Shown here in pieces: positions 8,411 to 16,337 of a stretch of 32,468 nt of DNA (position 1 is its first letter; every line of letters begins with the position of its first letter). Source of the stretch: a virus. The stretch spans positions 1 to 32,468 of the IMG/VR virus record IMGVR_UViG_3300044695_000792; one strand, given 5' to 3'. The position numbers and the translations under genes are program-made. The notes beneath the pieces are model-generated. The model was not told where the DNA came from. It was given only the letters and a program-made list of their open reading frames with translations, and did not search any database.

Positions 8411-9634
8411 ATGATTAAGAATCTTCCTATATATGAGATTTCTATAGATCTCAATAATCCAGAGACTACTGTCTCTATGAATTCCATGGTATTAGATCCA
8501 GCTCATGAGCTAAGCTTCCAGCTGTTTAATAATCAGAAGAGATTTCACTTTAATAAAGTGGAGAATGTAATCACTGGAGTAGCAATATCAGCAGATACTC
8601 CTATCTATAGATATGATGATAGAAGCAGAGAGGAATACTATGTAGTATTCACTAAGCAAGCTATAAAGGATATCATATTTGACTATGCCAGGAGAGGCAA
8701 CTTCAATAATATGAATTTAGATCATTCATCTAAGAAAATACTGGATGATGCCTACATGATCCACAGCTATCAGATAGATGAGGAGAAAGGATTCACAGCT
8801 CCAGAGAGATTTAAGGATGCAAATGATGGAAGCTGGATAGTAAGCTACAAAGTTAGTGATGAGATCTTTGCTAAGGCTGAGGCTGGAGAGTGGACAGGCT
8901 TCTCAGTGGAAGGAGTATTCCAGCTAGAGGAAACAGATATGAGCATAGAGGATAAGATGTGGAGTGCTATATCTTTAGAGCTTAAGAAAGTACAGGACAG
9001 CCTTAAATTCTATAATGATTATCCAGATGCTGTTAGCAATAATGCTAAGAGAGGCATAGAATTAAATGAGAATAACGGGAATAAGTGTGCTACTCAGGTA
9101 GGCAAAGTAAGAGCTCAGCAGTTAGCACAGAAAGAGAATGTATCTCTAGAGACTATTAAAAGAATGTACAGCTATCTTTCAAGAGCTGAGGAGTACTATG
9201 ATGAGAATAATACTACAGCCTGTGGGACTATCTCCTATCTTCTGTGGGGAGGCCTTGCTGGTAAGAGATGGGCAGAGAGTAAACTCAAAGAGCTAGGAGA
9301 ATTAGAGGCTTCCAGTGATAAATTTGCTAAGGTCAGAGTAAGCTTTGACTATGATGATACACTAACTACTCCTAAAGGCCAGCAGATGGCTTCTAGATAC
9401 ATAGCAGCTGGAGATAATGTCTTCATAATTACAGCTAGACAGCAAACAAATGGAGCTCCAGTCTATGAGATGGCTAAGAGATTAGGTATTCCTAGAGAGA
9501 ATGTATACTTCACTGGAGGTAGAGACAAGTGGCAAACAGTAAAACGTCTCAGAATAGATAAGCATATAGACAATAATGCAGAGCAGATAGAGCTTATTAA
9601 AGAGAATACAGAAGCAGAGGCTATAAAATTTTAG
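8411..9634 (+). CDS. Prohead protease fused to a helical domain and a HAD phosphatase (407 aa)
   Basis: Three parts are visible. Residues about 55-170 resemble the XkdF/S78_2 prohead serine protease: a His in NLDHSS (H105), KGFTAPERF, and Ser in the core GFSVEG (S165). Residues about 200-295 (NNGNKCATQVGKVRAQQLA, ETIKRMYSYLSRAEEYY, CGTISYLLWGG) are a helical domain often attached to phage proteases or portals. Residues 308-407 are a HAD hydrolase: motif I D313-Y-D315-D-T317, T341 (IITAR), K373 and D387 (HIDNN), all catalytic positions filled. The protease would mature the capsid and scaffold encoded next. The HAD substrate is unknown. The gene starts 26 bp from the divergent minus-strand gene. 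Confidence 0.8.
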   Translation: MIKNLPIYEISIDLNNPETTVSMNSMVLDPAHELSFQLFNNQKRFHFNKVENVITGVAISADTPIYRYDDRSREEYYVVFTKQAIKDIIFDYARRGNFNNMNLDHSSKKILDDAYMIHSYQIDEEKGFTAPERFKDANDGSWIVSYKVSDEIFAKAEAGEWTGFSVEGVFQLEETDMSIEDKMWSAISLELKKVQDSLKFYNDYPDAVSNNAKRGIELNENNGNKCATQVGKVRAQQLAQKENVSLETIKRMYSYLSRAEEYYDENNTTACGTISYLLWGGLAGKRWAESKLKELGELEASSDKFAKVRVSFDYDDTLTTPKGQQMASRYIAAGDNVFIITARQQTNGAPVYEMAKRLGIPRENVYFTGGRDKWQTVKRLRIDKHIDNNAEQIELIKENTEAEAIKF

Positions 9635-9667
9635 AACAAACAAACATAATAATTAAAATCAAAACAA

Positions 9668-10381
9668 ATGACTGAAAAATTTAATGAAGTACTTAAGCAA
9701 ATAGCTTCCATTAAGGATCTATTCTCTGCTAAGGCTGAAGCATTTGGAGAGGCAGTGCTTAAAGATGGCACTGTAGTAGCTTATGATGGTGATCTTGCTG
9801 TAGGATCTAAGCTGTATGTGGTACAAGATGGAGAGCAGATTCAAGCTCCAGAGGGTACTCATGCACTAGGAGGAGACATGGAAGGCGTATCTGTAGTAGT
9901 AGATGCTGATGGCTTCATAGTAGAACTAATAGATGAGAGAGAAGGAGGTGATGTAGTACAGACTGACTCTGATTTTGAAGCAGTGAGCTCTGAAGAGCTT
10001 CCAGCAGTACTAGAGGCAGTAACTGAAATCATAGCTTCTGAGCTAGGTCTAGACATGGATAAGGCTTATGATGTAGCTAGTGCTGTAGTTACTAAGATTA
10101 ATGAAACAACTTCAGCTGAAGAGATGGAAGATTCTAAAGATGATTCTGAACTTTTTGCTAAGCTTGATGCACTATCTGAGGTGATCGGAAACTTTGGAGA
10201 GATGTTCACAGCTATAGCTAAAGACAATGAGTCTATGAAGAATGAGATATCTGCTTTAAGAGGTGAATTCGATACTTTCAAAGCAGCTCCATCTAATGAT
10301 GTTAAGGAAGCTGAGAAGTTTGCAAGGGTTACTGGATCCCTGACATCCAGACAAATATTTTTAAAAAATCAAATGAAATAA
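9668..10381 (+). CDS. Capsid scaffolding protein (237 aa)
   Basis: A strongly acidic protein lying between protease and major capsid genes, the usual place for a scaffold that shapes the prohead and is then removed. Residues 30-95 form a Gly/Val/Asp-rich beta domain (LKDGTVVAYDGDLAVGSKLYV..., PEGTHALGGDMEGVSVVVDADG), common in scaffolds of Bacteroidota phages. Residues 110-215 are acidic helices with a coiled-coil stretch (ALSEVIGNFGEMFTAIAKDNESMKNEISALRGEF). The C-terminus is basic (SRQIFLKNQMK), suitable for contact with the capsid protein. The start follows an A-rich leader without Shine-Dalgarno. Confidence 0.75.
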   Translation: MTEKFNEVLKQIASIKDLFSAKAEAFGEAVLKDGTVVAYDGDLAVGSKLYVVQDGEQIQAPEGTHALGGDMEGVSVVVDADGFIVELIDEREGGDVVQTDSDFEAVSSEELPAVLEAVTEIIASELGLDMDKAYDVASAVVTKINETTSAEEMEDSKDDSELFAKLDALSEVIGNFGEMFTAIAKDNESMKNEISALRGEFDTFKAAPSNDVKEAEKFARVTGSLTSRQIFLKNQMK

Positions 10382-10382
10382 A

Positions 10383-11354
10383 ATGAGCTTAAAGAAATTT
10401 ATCTCCCAAAAATTTGACTATGATGTATCTGGATTAGGTGCATATGTAGATGAGCAAAGAGAAGACTTGATCGTAAGATCAGTTACTGAGGCTAAGACCT
10501 TAGGATATATTACAATTCAAGAAGGGATCAAAGGATCTGAGGAATTAAAGCTAATGGATGATTCTATCGTCTATCAAGCTGGTGACTGTGAGATGACTCC
10601 AGAAGGAGATACAGTATTCACTGATAGAGCTATAGCTGTTGAGACTTTAGGATACATGAAGAGATTCTGTCAAAAGGATCTAGCTGGATTCTGGACTCAG
10701 TTAGCTTTACGTCCTGGAGCTATGGCAGAAGATCAGTCTCTTCCATTTGAAGCACAGATCACTGACTACTTATTGAAACTTCATGCTATTGAATTAGACA
10801 AATTGATCTGGCAAGGTAACAAAGCTACAGGTACTGGTAACTTGCAGTGGATGAATGGATATCGTCAATTCTTAACTGTAGCTAATGGATGTGTAGACTT
10901 GAATACTTCATCTACTGCTTCTATCAATGCTGGTAATGCTTTTGATGTATTCTATGAGTGCTTTATCAATACTCCAGCTAACATAGCTGAACAAGGAGAT
11001 TTCATCTGCTTCACAGGCCGTGAGAACTTCAACTATTTATTGAAGGATCTAGTAGATCAAAATTTCTATCACTATTCTCCTGAGACTATTGCTAACATGG
11101 ATGAGTGCTTAGTACCAGGTACTAACATGAGAGTGGTAAAAGTACCAGGATTGAATGGTCTAGATAACATCTATACAGGAAGAGCTTCACACTTCTACTT
11201 TGGTACTGACTTATCTTCTGATTTTGAAAACTATGAATTGTGGTATTCTCAAGATGATGATGTGATCTATATCAGATCTAAGTTTAGAGCTGGGGTACAA
11301 GTACCTTTCCTAGATCAGATCGGAGTATGGAATGGAACTGGATCTCCTAACTAA
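10383..11354 (+). CDS. Major capsid protein, HK97-fold type (323 aa)
   Basis: Directly follows the scaffold, one base after its stop, and is followed by a strong terminator. The length of 323 residues suits an HK97-fold subunit. Visible features are an N-terminal arm (KKFISQKFDYDVSGLGAYVDEQ), a hydrophilic E-loop-like region (MTPEGDTVFTDRAIAVETLGYMKRF), a helix-rich P-domain (FEAQITDYLLKLHAIELDKLIWQGN) and an Asp-rich strand near the end (SQDDDVIYIRSKFRAGVQVPFLDQIGVW). Unlike neighbours it uses several CGT arginine codons, which fits high expression. No sequence family name can be confirmed by eye, but context is strong. Confidence 0.85.
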   Translation: MSLKKFISQKFDYDVSGLGAYVDEQREDLIVRSVTEAKTLGYITIQEGIKGSEELKLMDDSIVYQAGDCEMTPEGDTVFTDRAIAVETLGYMKRFCQKDLAGFWTQLALRPGAMAEDQSLPFEAQITDYLLKLHAIELDKLIWQGNKATGTGNLQWMNGYRQFLTVANGCVDLNTSSTASINAGNAFDVFYECFINTPANIAEQGDFICFTGRENFNYLLKDLVDQNFYHYSPETIANMDECLVPGTNMRVVKVPGLNGLDNIYTGRASHFYFGTDLSSDFENYELWYSQDDDVIYIRSKFRAGVQVPFLDQIGVWNGTGSPN

Positions 11355-11364
11355 GATAACCAAT

Positions 11365-11395
11365 GGGGGGGGAGTAATCTCTCTCCCCTATTTTT
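11365..11395 (+). terminator. Intrinsic terminator after the major capsid gene
   Basis: A run of eight G followed by AG forms a stem ggggag (11369-11374) with ctcccc (11383-11388), loop of eight bases, then TATTTTT. It lies 11 bases after the capsid stop. Readthrough past it would feed the next gene, as I see no promoter box in the 25 bases that follow. Confidence 0.8.
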
Positions 11396-11419
11396 ATAAC
11401 ATTTTAAATAGAATAGAAG

Positions 11420-11950
11420 ATGAGCTGTAATATGACCAGCGGATATAATGACAGAACTTGTACCAACGGCAAAGGGGGTATCAAATCTGTTCTATTATTT
11501 CCTTTAGGGAATGCTTCTGGAGTGACTATCTCTAATAATGAGATAACTGCTATCACTGTAAGTGGAGAAGTATTCTACTATAAATTAAAATCAAATCTAT
11601 CAAGCTATACTGCTCCAGTTCAAGTTAACAAGGACAACGGAACTTTGTGGTATAATCACAGCTTGAGCATGATCTTAGCTTCTGATACAAAAGAATTAAG
11701 ATCAGAAATCCATCTGCTAGCACAGAATGAAGTTATTTGTTTTGTAGAGAAAGCAAATGGTACATGGGTAGCTTTAGGACTTGAGGAAGGTCTACAAGTT
11801 GCTGATGCTAATGAGTACACTTCAGGAGTGCTTAAGTCTGATCGTCAAGGTCATGTCATAGTATTGAATGGAATGGAAAATAATGAGGTGCCAGATGTAG
11901 CTGATGGAATCATCACTACGCTATTGACACAGCAATCTCCAGCAGTTTAA
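11420..11950 (+). CDS. Probable major tail (tube) protein (176 aa)
   Basis: A compact beta-rich protein with a Cys-containing start (MSCNMTSGYNDRTCTNGKGGIKSVLLFPLG) and mixed strands through to DRQGHVIVLNGM and a C-terminal helix (ADGIITTLLTQQ). It sits alone between two strong terminators directly after the major capsid gene, and like that gene it uses CGT and other less common codons, both signs of a high-copy virion protein. The most abundant protein besides capsid in a siphovirus is the tail tube subunit, hence the call. A decoration or head-associated protein is the main alternative. Confidence 0.55.
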   Translation: MSCNMTSGYNDRTCTNGKGGIKSVLLFPLGNASGVTISNNEITAITVSGEVFYYKLKSNLSSYTAPVQVNKDNGTLWYNHSLSMILASDTKELRSEIHLLAQNEVICFVEKANGTWVALGLEEGLQVADANEYTSGVLKSDRQGHVIVLNGMENNEVPDVADGIITTLLTQQSPAV

Positions 11951-11970
11951 TTCTGCCTTGTCATAAATAG

Positions 11971-12005
11971 AAAGGGGAGGGAAGTATATCCCTTCCTTTT
12001 TTTTT
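11971..12005 (+). terminator. Intrinsic terminator after the tail-tube candidate
   Basis: Left arm 11971-11982 (aaaggggaggga) pairs over 12 positions, including two G-U pairs, with 11989-12000; the loop is agtata and the T tract runs on to 12005. It is 20 bases after the stop codon. The next ATG (12019) follows within 14 bases, so downstream genes again depend on readthrough. Confidence 0.85.
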
Positions 12006-12018
12006 GTAAATTAGAGCC

Positions 12019-12246
12019 ATGAAAATAAAGAAAGAATTAATAGGATCTAAAGTCAAAGGAGGAATTCTCAGTAAGTGGTACACTATTGAGGAGGGAAGAG
12101 AGGAAGAATATCTCTCAGCTGGCCTTTACAATATATTTGAAATAGATAAACCAGTATTAATAAAAGCAGATGCTAAGGATAGAAAGAAATCAAGCAAGCA
12201 CATTGATAGTGACAGTGTCGGAACTGACTACAATAGCATCTCCTAA
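12019..12246 (+). CDS. Small hypothetical head-region protein (75 aa)
   Basis: Residues 5-45 (KELIGSKVKGGILSKWYTIEEGREEEYLSAGLYNIFE) look like a small compact beta-type domain seen before the portal in Bacteroidota phages. The C-terminal 25 residues are charged and low in complexity. The last 77 bases overlap the next gene in another frame, an unusually long overlap here. A virion or head-assembly role is only inferred from position. Confidence 0.55.
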   Translation: MKIKKELIGSKVKGGILSKWYTIEEGREEEYLSAGLYNIFEIDKPVLIKADAKDRKKSSKHIDSDSVGTDYNSIS

Positions 12247-12538
12247 CTATCTCTTTCAGTTTATTGAGGAGCAGAGTGGGGATGAAGTATTCTGTATACT
12301 GCCTAACATCAGCACTGGGATACCTAGATATGATGAATTCATCATCACTGATGGAGTAGATGTGACCTTTCCTTATAATGGTTTCTATACTTATAAGATC
12401 TATCAGCAAACTTCCAGCGTGAATCTAGATCCAGATTTATCTCAGGGACTTGTAGAGGAAGGAAGAGCTCATGTATATGAGTCAGATTCTCCTTCAAATG
12501 AATATACAATACTACCAACATCTTATATATATGAATAA
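12170..12538 (+). CDS. Hypothetical beta-sandwich-like head-region protein (122 aa)
   Basis: The product begins LRIERNQASTLIVTVSELTTIASPNYLFQF, continues with FTPY-like strands (VDVTFPYNGFYTYKIYQQ) and ends before the portal. The pattern suggests a small beta-sandwich domain of a virion protein. I keep the ATG at 12170 despite the 77-base overlap because the first strand starts there. The last bases overlap the portal start as ATGAATAA. Function unknown. Confidence 0.6.
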   Translation: MLRIERNQASTLIVTVSELTTIASPNYLFQFIEEQSGDEVFCILPNISTGIPRYDEFIITDGVDVTFPYNGFYTYKIYQQTSSVNLDPDLSQGLVEEGRAHVYESDSPSNEYTILPTSYIYE

Positions 12539-14474
12539 GAAAATGATCTCAGTGTCCATGTCAAAGCAATATGTTAAGCCTATTGAACAAAAGGATAAGC
12601 AGAGAGGCTTTATGAAGTGGGGAGTTAAGAATGATTATCCTTTCTTTCTTATAGAGCTCCTTCATGGCAGTGCATGGCACCAGGGAATACTAAAAAATAA
12701 AACATTCTATATCTCTGGAGGAGGTCTAGAAGTTGTATCTGGAGATGCTACTAAGTTTCTAGCTAATAGCTTCAGTGATTTTGACATGAATGAGATAGTA
12801 CAAAGGTTAACTTTTGACTTCGAGCTCTTTGGTGGAATGTGTGTCAAAGGTACATGGAATAGAGAAGGATCTGCTGTGGCTAAATGGGAGTACATTCCTG
12901 TAGATATGGGCAGACTTTCTGAGGATGAGAGAACACTATTCTTATCTGATGACTGGAGTGCTATGAGACAGACTCCAGAAGATACTAACTATAGAGCTCT
13001 TCCAGCATTAAATGAGGGCAATAGAGATGGATCATTCTTCATCTATTACAAAGAGCCAGCTAAACAGGCTAAAGATGAGAAGGGAATCTATCCTAAGCCT
13101 CCATATGTGGGAGGAATCACAGCTATTCAGACAGATGTAGACATATCTAAATTCCATATGTATGAGATACAGAATGGATTCAAGGCTGGCACATTGATAA
13201 ACTTAGCATCTGGAGAGCCAGAAACAGCTGAGGAGGAGAGAAGAATCAAGGAGCAGATTAAAGGAAGGACTCAGTCAGTAGAGGATGCTGGAGAGATAAT
13301 CATCACTTTCTCCAATGGCACTCAAGATGCTCCTACAGTTTTAAGCTTAACTGGGAATGATCTTGATGAGAGATATGCTATGACTGAGAAATCAGTTCAG
13401 CAAAATATACTAGTAGCACATTCAGTAGTAGCTCCATCACTCTTTGGAATAGCTCCTACAGGAAGCTTCAATGCAGCAGAGACAGCTGATCTCTTTGAAA
13501 TCTATAAGATGACTTATGTAAACTCTAGACAGAAGCAGATTGAATGGATGATTAATTACATGGCTAAGCTCTCAGGCACTATAGCACAGCTTAAGCTGGT
13601 AGATGTATCTCCTATCAAGGGTACTGAAGCTCCAGCTGTGGAAAGTACTCCAGTACAAGCTAGTGATGATACTATCAAGATGGAAGCTTCTCATATATCA
13701 TCACTTGTAAGTATAGCAAGCAAAATAAAAGAAGGCTTAATTAGTCAAGATAGTGCTCTCCAGATAATTATGGCCTCATTCCCTACAATAGATGAAGCAC
13801 AGGCTAGAAAGATAGTAGGACTTCCTTCACAGATGCTCTCAGCTTGCAGCAAGGATCATTCATTCAGCGTAGATGAGCTTCAAATCTTTGCTGAGTATGG
13901 ATCTGATGCTAGTGAGTACAGAATAATCAAGAGCACTCCTATCGAATGGGATACTCCTTCAGCTGATGTATTCTCTAATGAGAGCATGATCTTTGCAACT
14001 GTAGGAGAGCTAGTAGTACAGCTAGGAGATCTAGATAAAAATATCTTAGCTTTGCTCAAGGATGGACAGGATGGTCCAGCTATAGCAGAGGCTACTGGTA
14101 AAACTATAGGAGAGGTAGCTCAAGTGATAGACAAGCTTGTCACTTTAGATATCTATAAGACTGGAGAGCTAACATCACTAGGAGAGAATGTCCTGGAGAA
14201 TATAGAAGCTCCTATCTCTCAGTATGAAGTGAGATATTCTTATCTGACTAGAACAGATGTGCCTCCAGTGAAAACTACTTCAAGGCCTTTCTGTGAGAGG
14301 TTAATGGATCTCAATAGGCTGTATTCTAGACAAGAGATAGAAGCAATTAGCTTGAGAGTAGATAGAGATGTATGGAGATATAGAGGAGGATGGTATACTA
14401 ATCCAGAGACTGGAGTATCTACTCCATATTGTAGACATATATGGAATCAGCAACTAGTAATTAAGAGATCATGA
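12531..14474 (+). CDS. Portal protein with C-terminal minor-head-like domain (647 aa)
   Basis: The portal forms the ring through which DNA enters the head. Start 12531 lies on the previous stop (ATGAATAA). Features are an N-terminal basic start, a beta region with GGMCVKGTWN, a long clip/stem region (HMYEIQNGFKAGTLINL, EDAGEIIITFSNG) and SVVAPSLFGIAPTGSFNAAETADLFEIYKMTYVNSRQKQIE, a stem helix typical of portals. After about residue 440 there is extra sequence: a winged-helix-like stretch (ILALLKDGQDGPAIAEATGKTIGEVAQVIDKLV) and a terminal part with RPFCERL (about 584) and CRHIW (about 634), as in minor head proteins of the Mu F/SPP1 gp7 type. So two head roles seem fused. Confidence 0.82.
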   Translation: MNKKMISVSMSKQYVKPIEQKDKQRGFMKWGVKNDYPFFLIELLHGSAWHQGILKNKTFYISGGGLEVVSGDATKFLANSFSDFDMNEIVQRLTFDFELFGGMCVKGTWNREGSAVAKWEYIPVDMGRLSEDERTLFLSDDWSAMRQTPEDTNYRALPALNEGNRDGSFFIYYKEPAKQAKDEKGIYPKPPYVGGITAIQTDVDISKFHMYEIQNGFKAGTLINLASGEPETAEEERRIKEQIKGRTQSVEDAGEIIITFSNGTQDAPTVLSLTGNDLDERYAMTEKSVQQNILVAHSVVAPSLFGIAPTGSFNAAETADLFEIYKMTYVNSRQKQIEWMINYMAKLSGTIAQLKLVDVSPIKGTEAPAVESTPVQASDDTIKMEASHISSLVSIASKIKEGLISQDSALQIIMASFPTIDEAQARKIVGLPSQMLSACSKDHSFSVDELQIFAEYGSDASEYRIIKSTPIEWDTPSADVFSNESMIFATVGELVVQLGDLDKNILALLKDGQDGPAIAEATGKTIGEVAQVIDKLVTLDIYKTGELTSLGENVLENIEAPISQYEVRYSYLTRTDVPPVKTTSRPFCERLMDLNRLYSRQEIEAISLRVDRDVWRYRGGWYTNPETGVSTPYCRHIWNQQLVIKRS

Positions 14475-14986
14475 ATTATCTAATATCAGTAGAAAACTTA
14501 AAAAAATTAGGATTAATACATCCTAATACAGATACTAAGATCCTGGCAGTGGCTATCAAGAGAACTCAGGATATGAGTATACAGCCAGCTACAGGAACTC
14601 CTTTGTACAAAGCTCTCTTATTAAGGGTGCAGAATAACGACTGGACAGATCCTAACTATGTCACTCTAATGAATGACTATGTACTACCTTGCTTAGTGGC
14701 CTATGTAGACTACAGATGTGCTGTGCTACTCAATGAGAAGCTAACTAATAAAGCAGTAGGAAGAGGACAGGATGAATATCTCACAGCTAATACTGATGAG
14801 AATACCAATGTACTCAGAGATCATCTCAGAAAGGATGCACAATTCTACAAACAGAGGCTGATAGGATATCTTAAAGATGATAATGGCCAGATGTTCCCGG
14901 AATACATTGATACAAACAGCACTAGCTGTAATGAGAATATGACTAAAGATAGAACAGGATATACTCCTACAGGATGGATAGTATGA
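14471..14986 (+). CDS. Head-tail connector, DUF6712-like (171 aa)
   Basis: A mainly helical protein directly after the portal and joined to it by an ATGA overlap. The pattern ISVENLKKLGLIHPNTDTKILAVAIKRTQD, then TPLYKALLLR, a helix ending in AYVDYRCAVLLNEKL, and a C-terminal helix with HLRKDAQFYKQRLIGYL is that of gp6-like or DUF6712 connectors that extend the portal ring and receive the tail. The Cys-containing C-terminal tail (NSTSCNENMTKDRTGY) is of unknown use. Confidence 0.7.
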   Translation: MNYLISVENLKKLGLIHPNTDTKILAVAIKRTQDMSIQPATGTPLYKALLLRVQNNDWTDPNYVTLMNDYVLPCLVAYVDYRCAVLLNEKLTNKAVGRGQDEYLTANTDENTNVLRDHLRKDAQFYKQRLIGYLKDDNGQMFPEYIDTNSTSCNENMTKDRTGYTPTGWIV

Positions 14987-15111
14987 AGTTTAAGGTATCA
15001 CAGAAACAACTTGATAAACTAAAGAAATATTTAGAGAATGGAAAGAACTCTAAACCAGCTCATGAGGGAGCTAGAAGAGATAGCAGTACAGCACAGGCAA
15101 TTAAACGGTAG
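14983..15111 (+). CDS. Possible small basic protein between connectors (42 aa)
   Basis: An open frame starts as ATGA on the stop of the connector gene and encodes a Lys/Gln-rich helical peptide (KFKVSQKQLDKLKKYLENG) followed by a polar tail. It overlaps the next gene's start by 74 bases, so only its entry side fits the coupling pattern of this genome. It could be a real small protein or a leader that couples translation to the downstream gene. Confidence 0.3.
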   Translation: MKFKVSQKQLDKLKKYLENGKNSKPAHEGARRDSSTAQAIKR

Positions 15112-15625
15112 TTTCTTCCAGGGAGATTTCTATGATGCGATCTCCAGAGATGCTGTGCAGTATCCTTTAATGGTCGTTACTCTTCAGCCTGGAAGCATAA
15201 ATGAGAGCAGTGTCACTGTGAATGCTGTAGTGACTATCTGTGATAAGTACAATAAACAAGAGTACAGGCAAATCAATGAAGTGCATTCAGACTGCTTATC
15301 TATTCTCAATGATATAAATGTCACAATGAGACAGTATAGATTCACTGAGTTTATGGATCTAGCTACTTCACTGAGTACAGATCCCTTTATAGAGCAAGGT
15401 CATGATGTAGTGGCTGGATGGACTATGGCCTTAAGCTGTGATATCTTTAATGAATCAGACTGGTGTGATATTCCATATGATAACTATGACTTTGAGAATG
15501 GCTTTCCTTCCTCTTCTGGATGTGGAGATCCATACACTAACTATGATCTATATGTTAATGGAGTGCTAGTGGACAGCTTCTCTCAGCCTACAGATACAAA
15601 TAATACAATAAATATAAACTTATAA
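15038..15625 (+). CDS. Tail terminator/connector-like protein (195 aa)
   Basis: Starts with a helix (TLNQLMRELEEIAVQH), then GSFFQGDFYDAI, a strand PLMVVTLQPG, SVTVNAVVTICDKYN and later TDPFIEQGHDVVAGWTMALSCDIF, DWCDIP. This layout resembles head-tail joining or tail terminator proteins placed after the DUF6712 connector. The last 45 residues (YTNYDLYVNGVLVDSFSQPTD) look like an added small beta module. An alternative start is the ATG at 15062. No family named with certainty. Confidence 0.55.
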   Translation: MERTLNQLMRELEEIAVQHRQLNGSFFQGDFYDAISRDAVQYPLMVVTLQPGSINESSVTVNAVVTICDKYNKQEYRQINEVHSDCLSILNDINVTMRQYRFTEFMDLATSLSTDPFIEQGHDVVAGWTMALSCDIFNESDWCDIPYDNYDFENGFPSSSGCGDPYTNYDLYVNGVLVDSFSQPTDTNNTININL

Positions 15626-15626
15626 G

Positions 15627-16304
15627 ATGGCAGTAACTACTATAAATGTGACAAATCAGTCATATACTACAGTAAAAGAAGAGAATACAGCTCTCACTCA
15701 GAGGAATGTACTTAAGTTCACAGGAACTGGAGTAACAGCAGCAGATACTGGAGGAGAGACAGTAGTCACTATTCCAGGAGCAGCAGCTACTACAAATATA
15801 GGACTCTTTGCTCAGACTGCTAATAGCACAGCTATCACTGGGACTAATGTAGAAACTACCTTAATAAATGGAGGAGTAGGATCTCTTTCAGTGCCAGCTA
15901 ATGGATTCAGTGTAGGAGATAGCTTCAGAGCTGTAATAGCTGGAGTATTAACTGCTGCAAATAATCAGACTATAAGAATAAGAGTGAAAACAGGATCAGT
16001 TATTCTACTAGACAGCGGAGCTCAACCTATCACTAACATCACAAATGATGTATTCTCCTTAAATATAGATTTCACTATAAGAGCTCTAGGAGCTGCTGGA
16101 GTAGGTTCTATAGTCTCATTAGGTACTTTTCACTATATAAAGACTTCTAATGCAGCTACACAAGGCTTTGCTTTCAACTCAGTGAATAGTACTACATTTG
16201 ATACTACTATCTCAAATACATTAAATATCACTGTGCAGTGGGGAAGTAATAATGCTGGGAATAGTATATTTTCAGATATCTTCATATTGAATAAAACATA
16301 TTAG
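15627..16304 (+). CDS. Receptor-binding/fibre-like beta protein (225 aa)
   Basis: The N-terminal part (TALTQRNVLKFTGTGVTAADTGGETVVTIPG) is of the type that anchors phage fibre domains. Residues about 60-225 are a strand-rich domain (FSVGDSFRAVIAGVL, NQTIRIRVKTGSVILLDSG, FSLNIDFTIRALG, TFHYIK, LNITVQWGS, SIFSDIFILNK) like a jelly-roll binding head. It starts one base after the previous stop and precedes the lysis genes. Together with 3993-4604 it gives the phage two candidate host-binding proteins. Specific receptor unknown. Confidence 0.55.
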   Translation: MAVTTINVTNQSYTTVKEENTALTQRNVLKFTGTGVTAADTGGETVVTIPGAAATTNIGLFAQTANSTAITGTNVETTLINGGVGSLSVPANGFSVGDSFRAVIAGVLTAANNQTIRIRVKTGSVILLDSGAQPITNITNDVFSLNIDFTIRALGAAGVGSIVSLGTFHYIKTSNAATQGFAFNSVNSTTFDTTISNTLNITVQWGSNNAGNSIFSDIFILNKTY

Positions 16305-16319
16305 AACAAGTTTGCATAT

Positions 16320-16335
16320 TAAGTAGAAATACTTA
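16320..16335 (+). promoter_or_regulatory. GAAA-tetraloop hairpin before the lysis genes
   Basis: TAAGTA (16320-16325), loop GAAA, TACTTA (16330-16335) make a six-base-pair hairpin capped by a GNRA tetraloop that ends two bases before the ATG at 16338. No T tract follows, so it is not a terminator. It could limit ribosome access to the first lysis gene. Confidence 0.45.
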
Positions 16336-16337
16336 GT

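Noticed and set aside
9859-10281. Minus-strand open frames opposite the scaffold and several other structural genes
   Set aside because: They mirror Ser/Ala-rich plus-strand codons, have low-complexity products and no promoter; they are shadows of the real genes.
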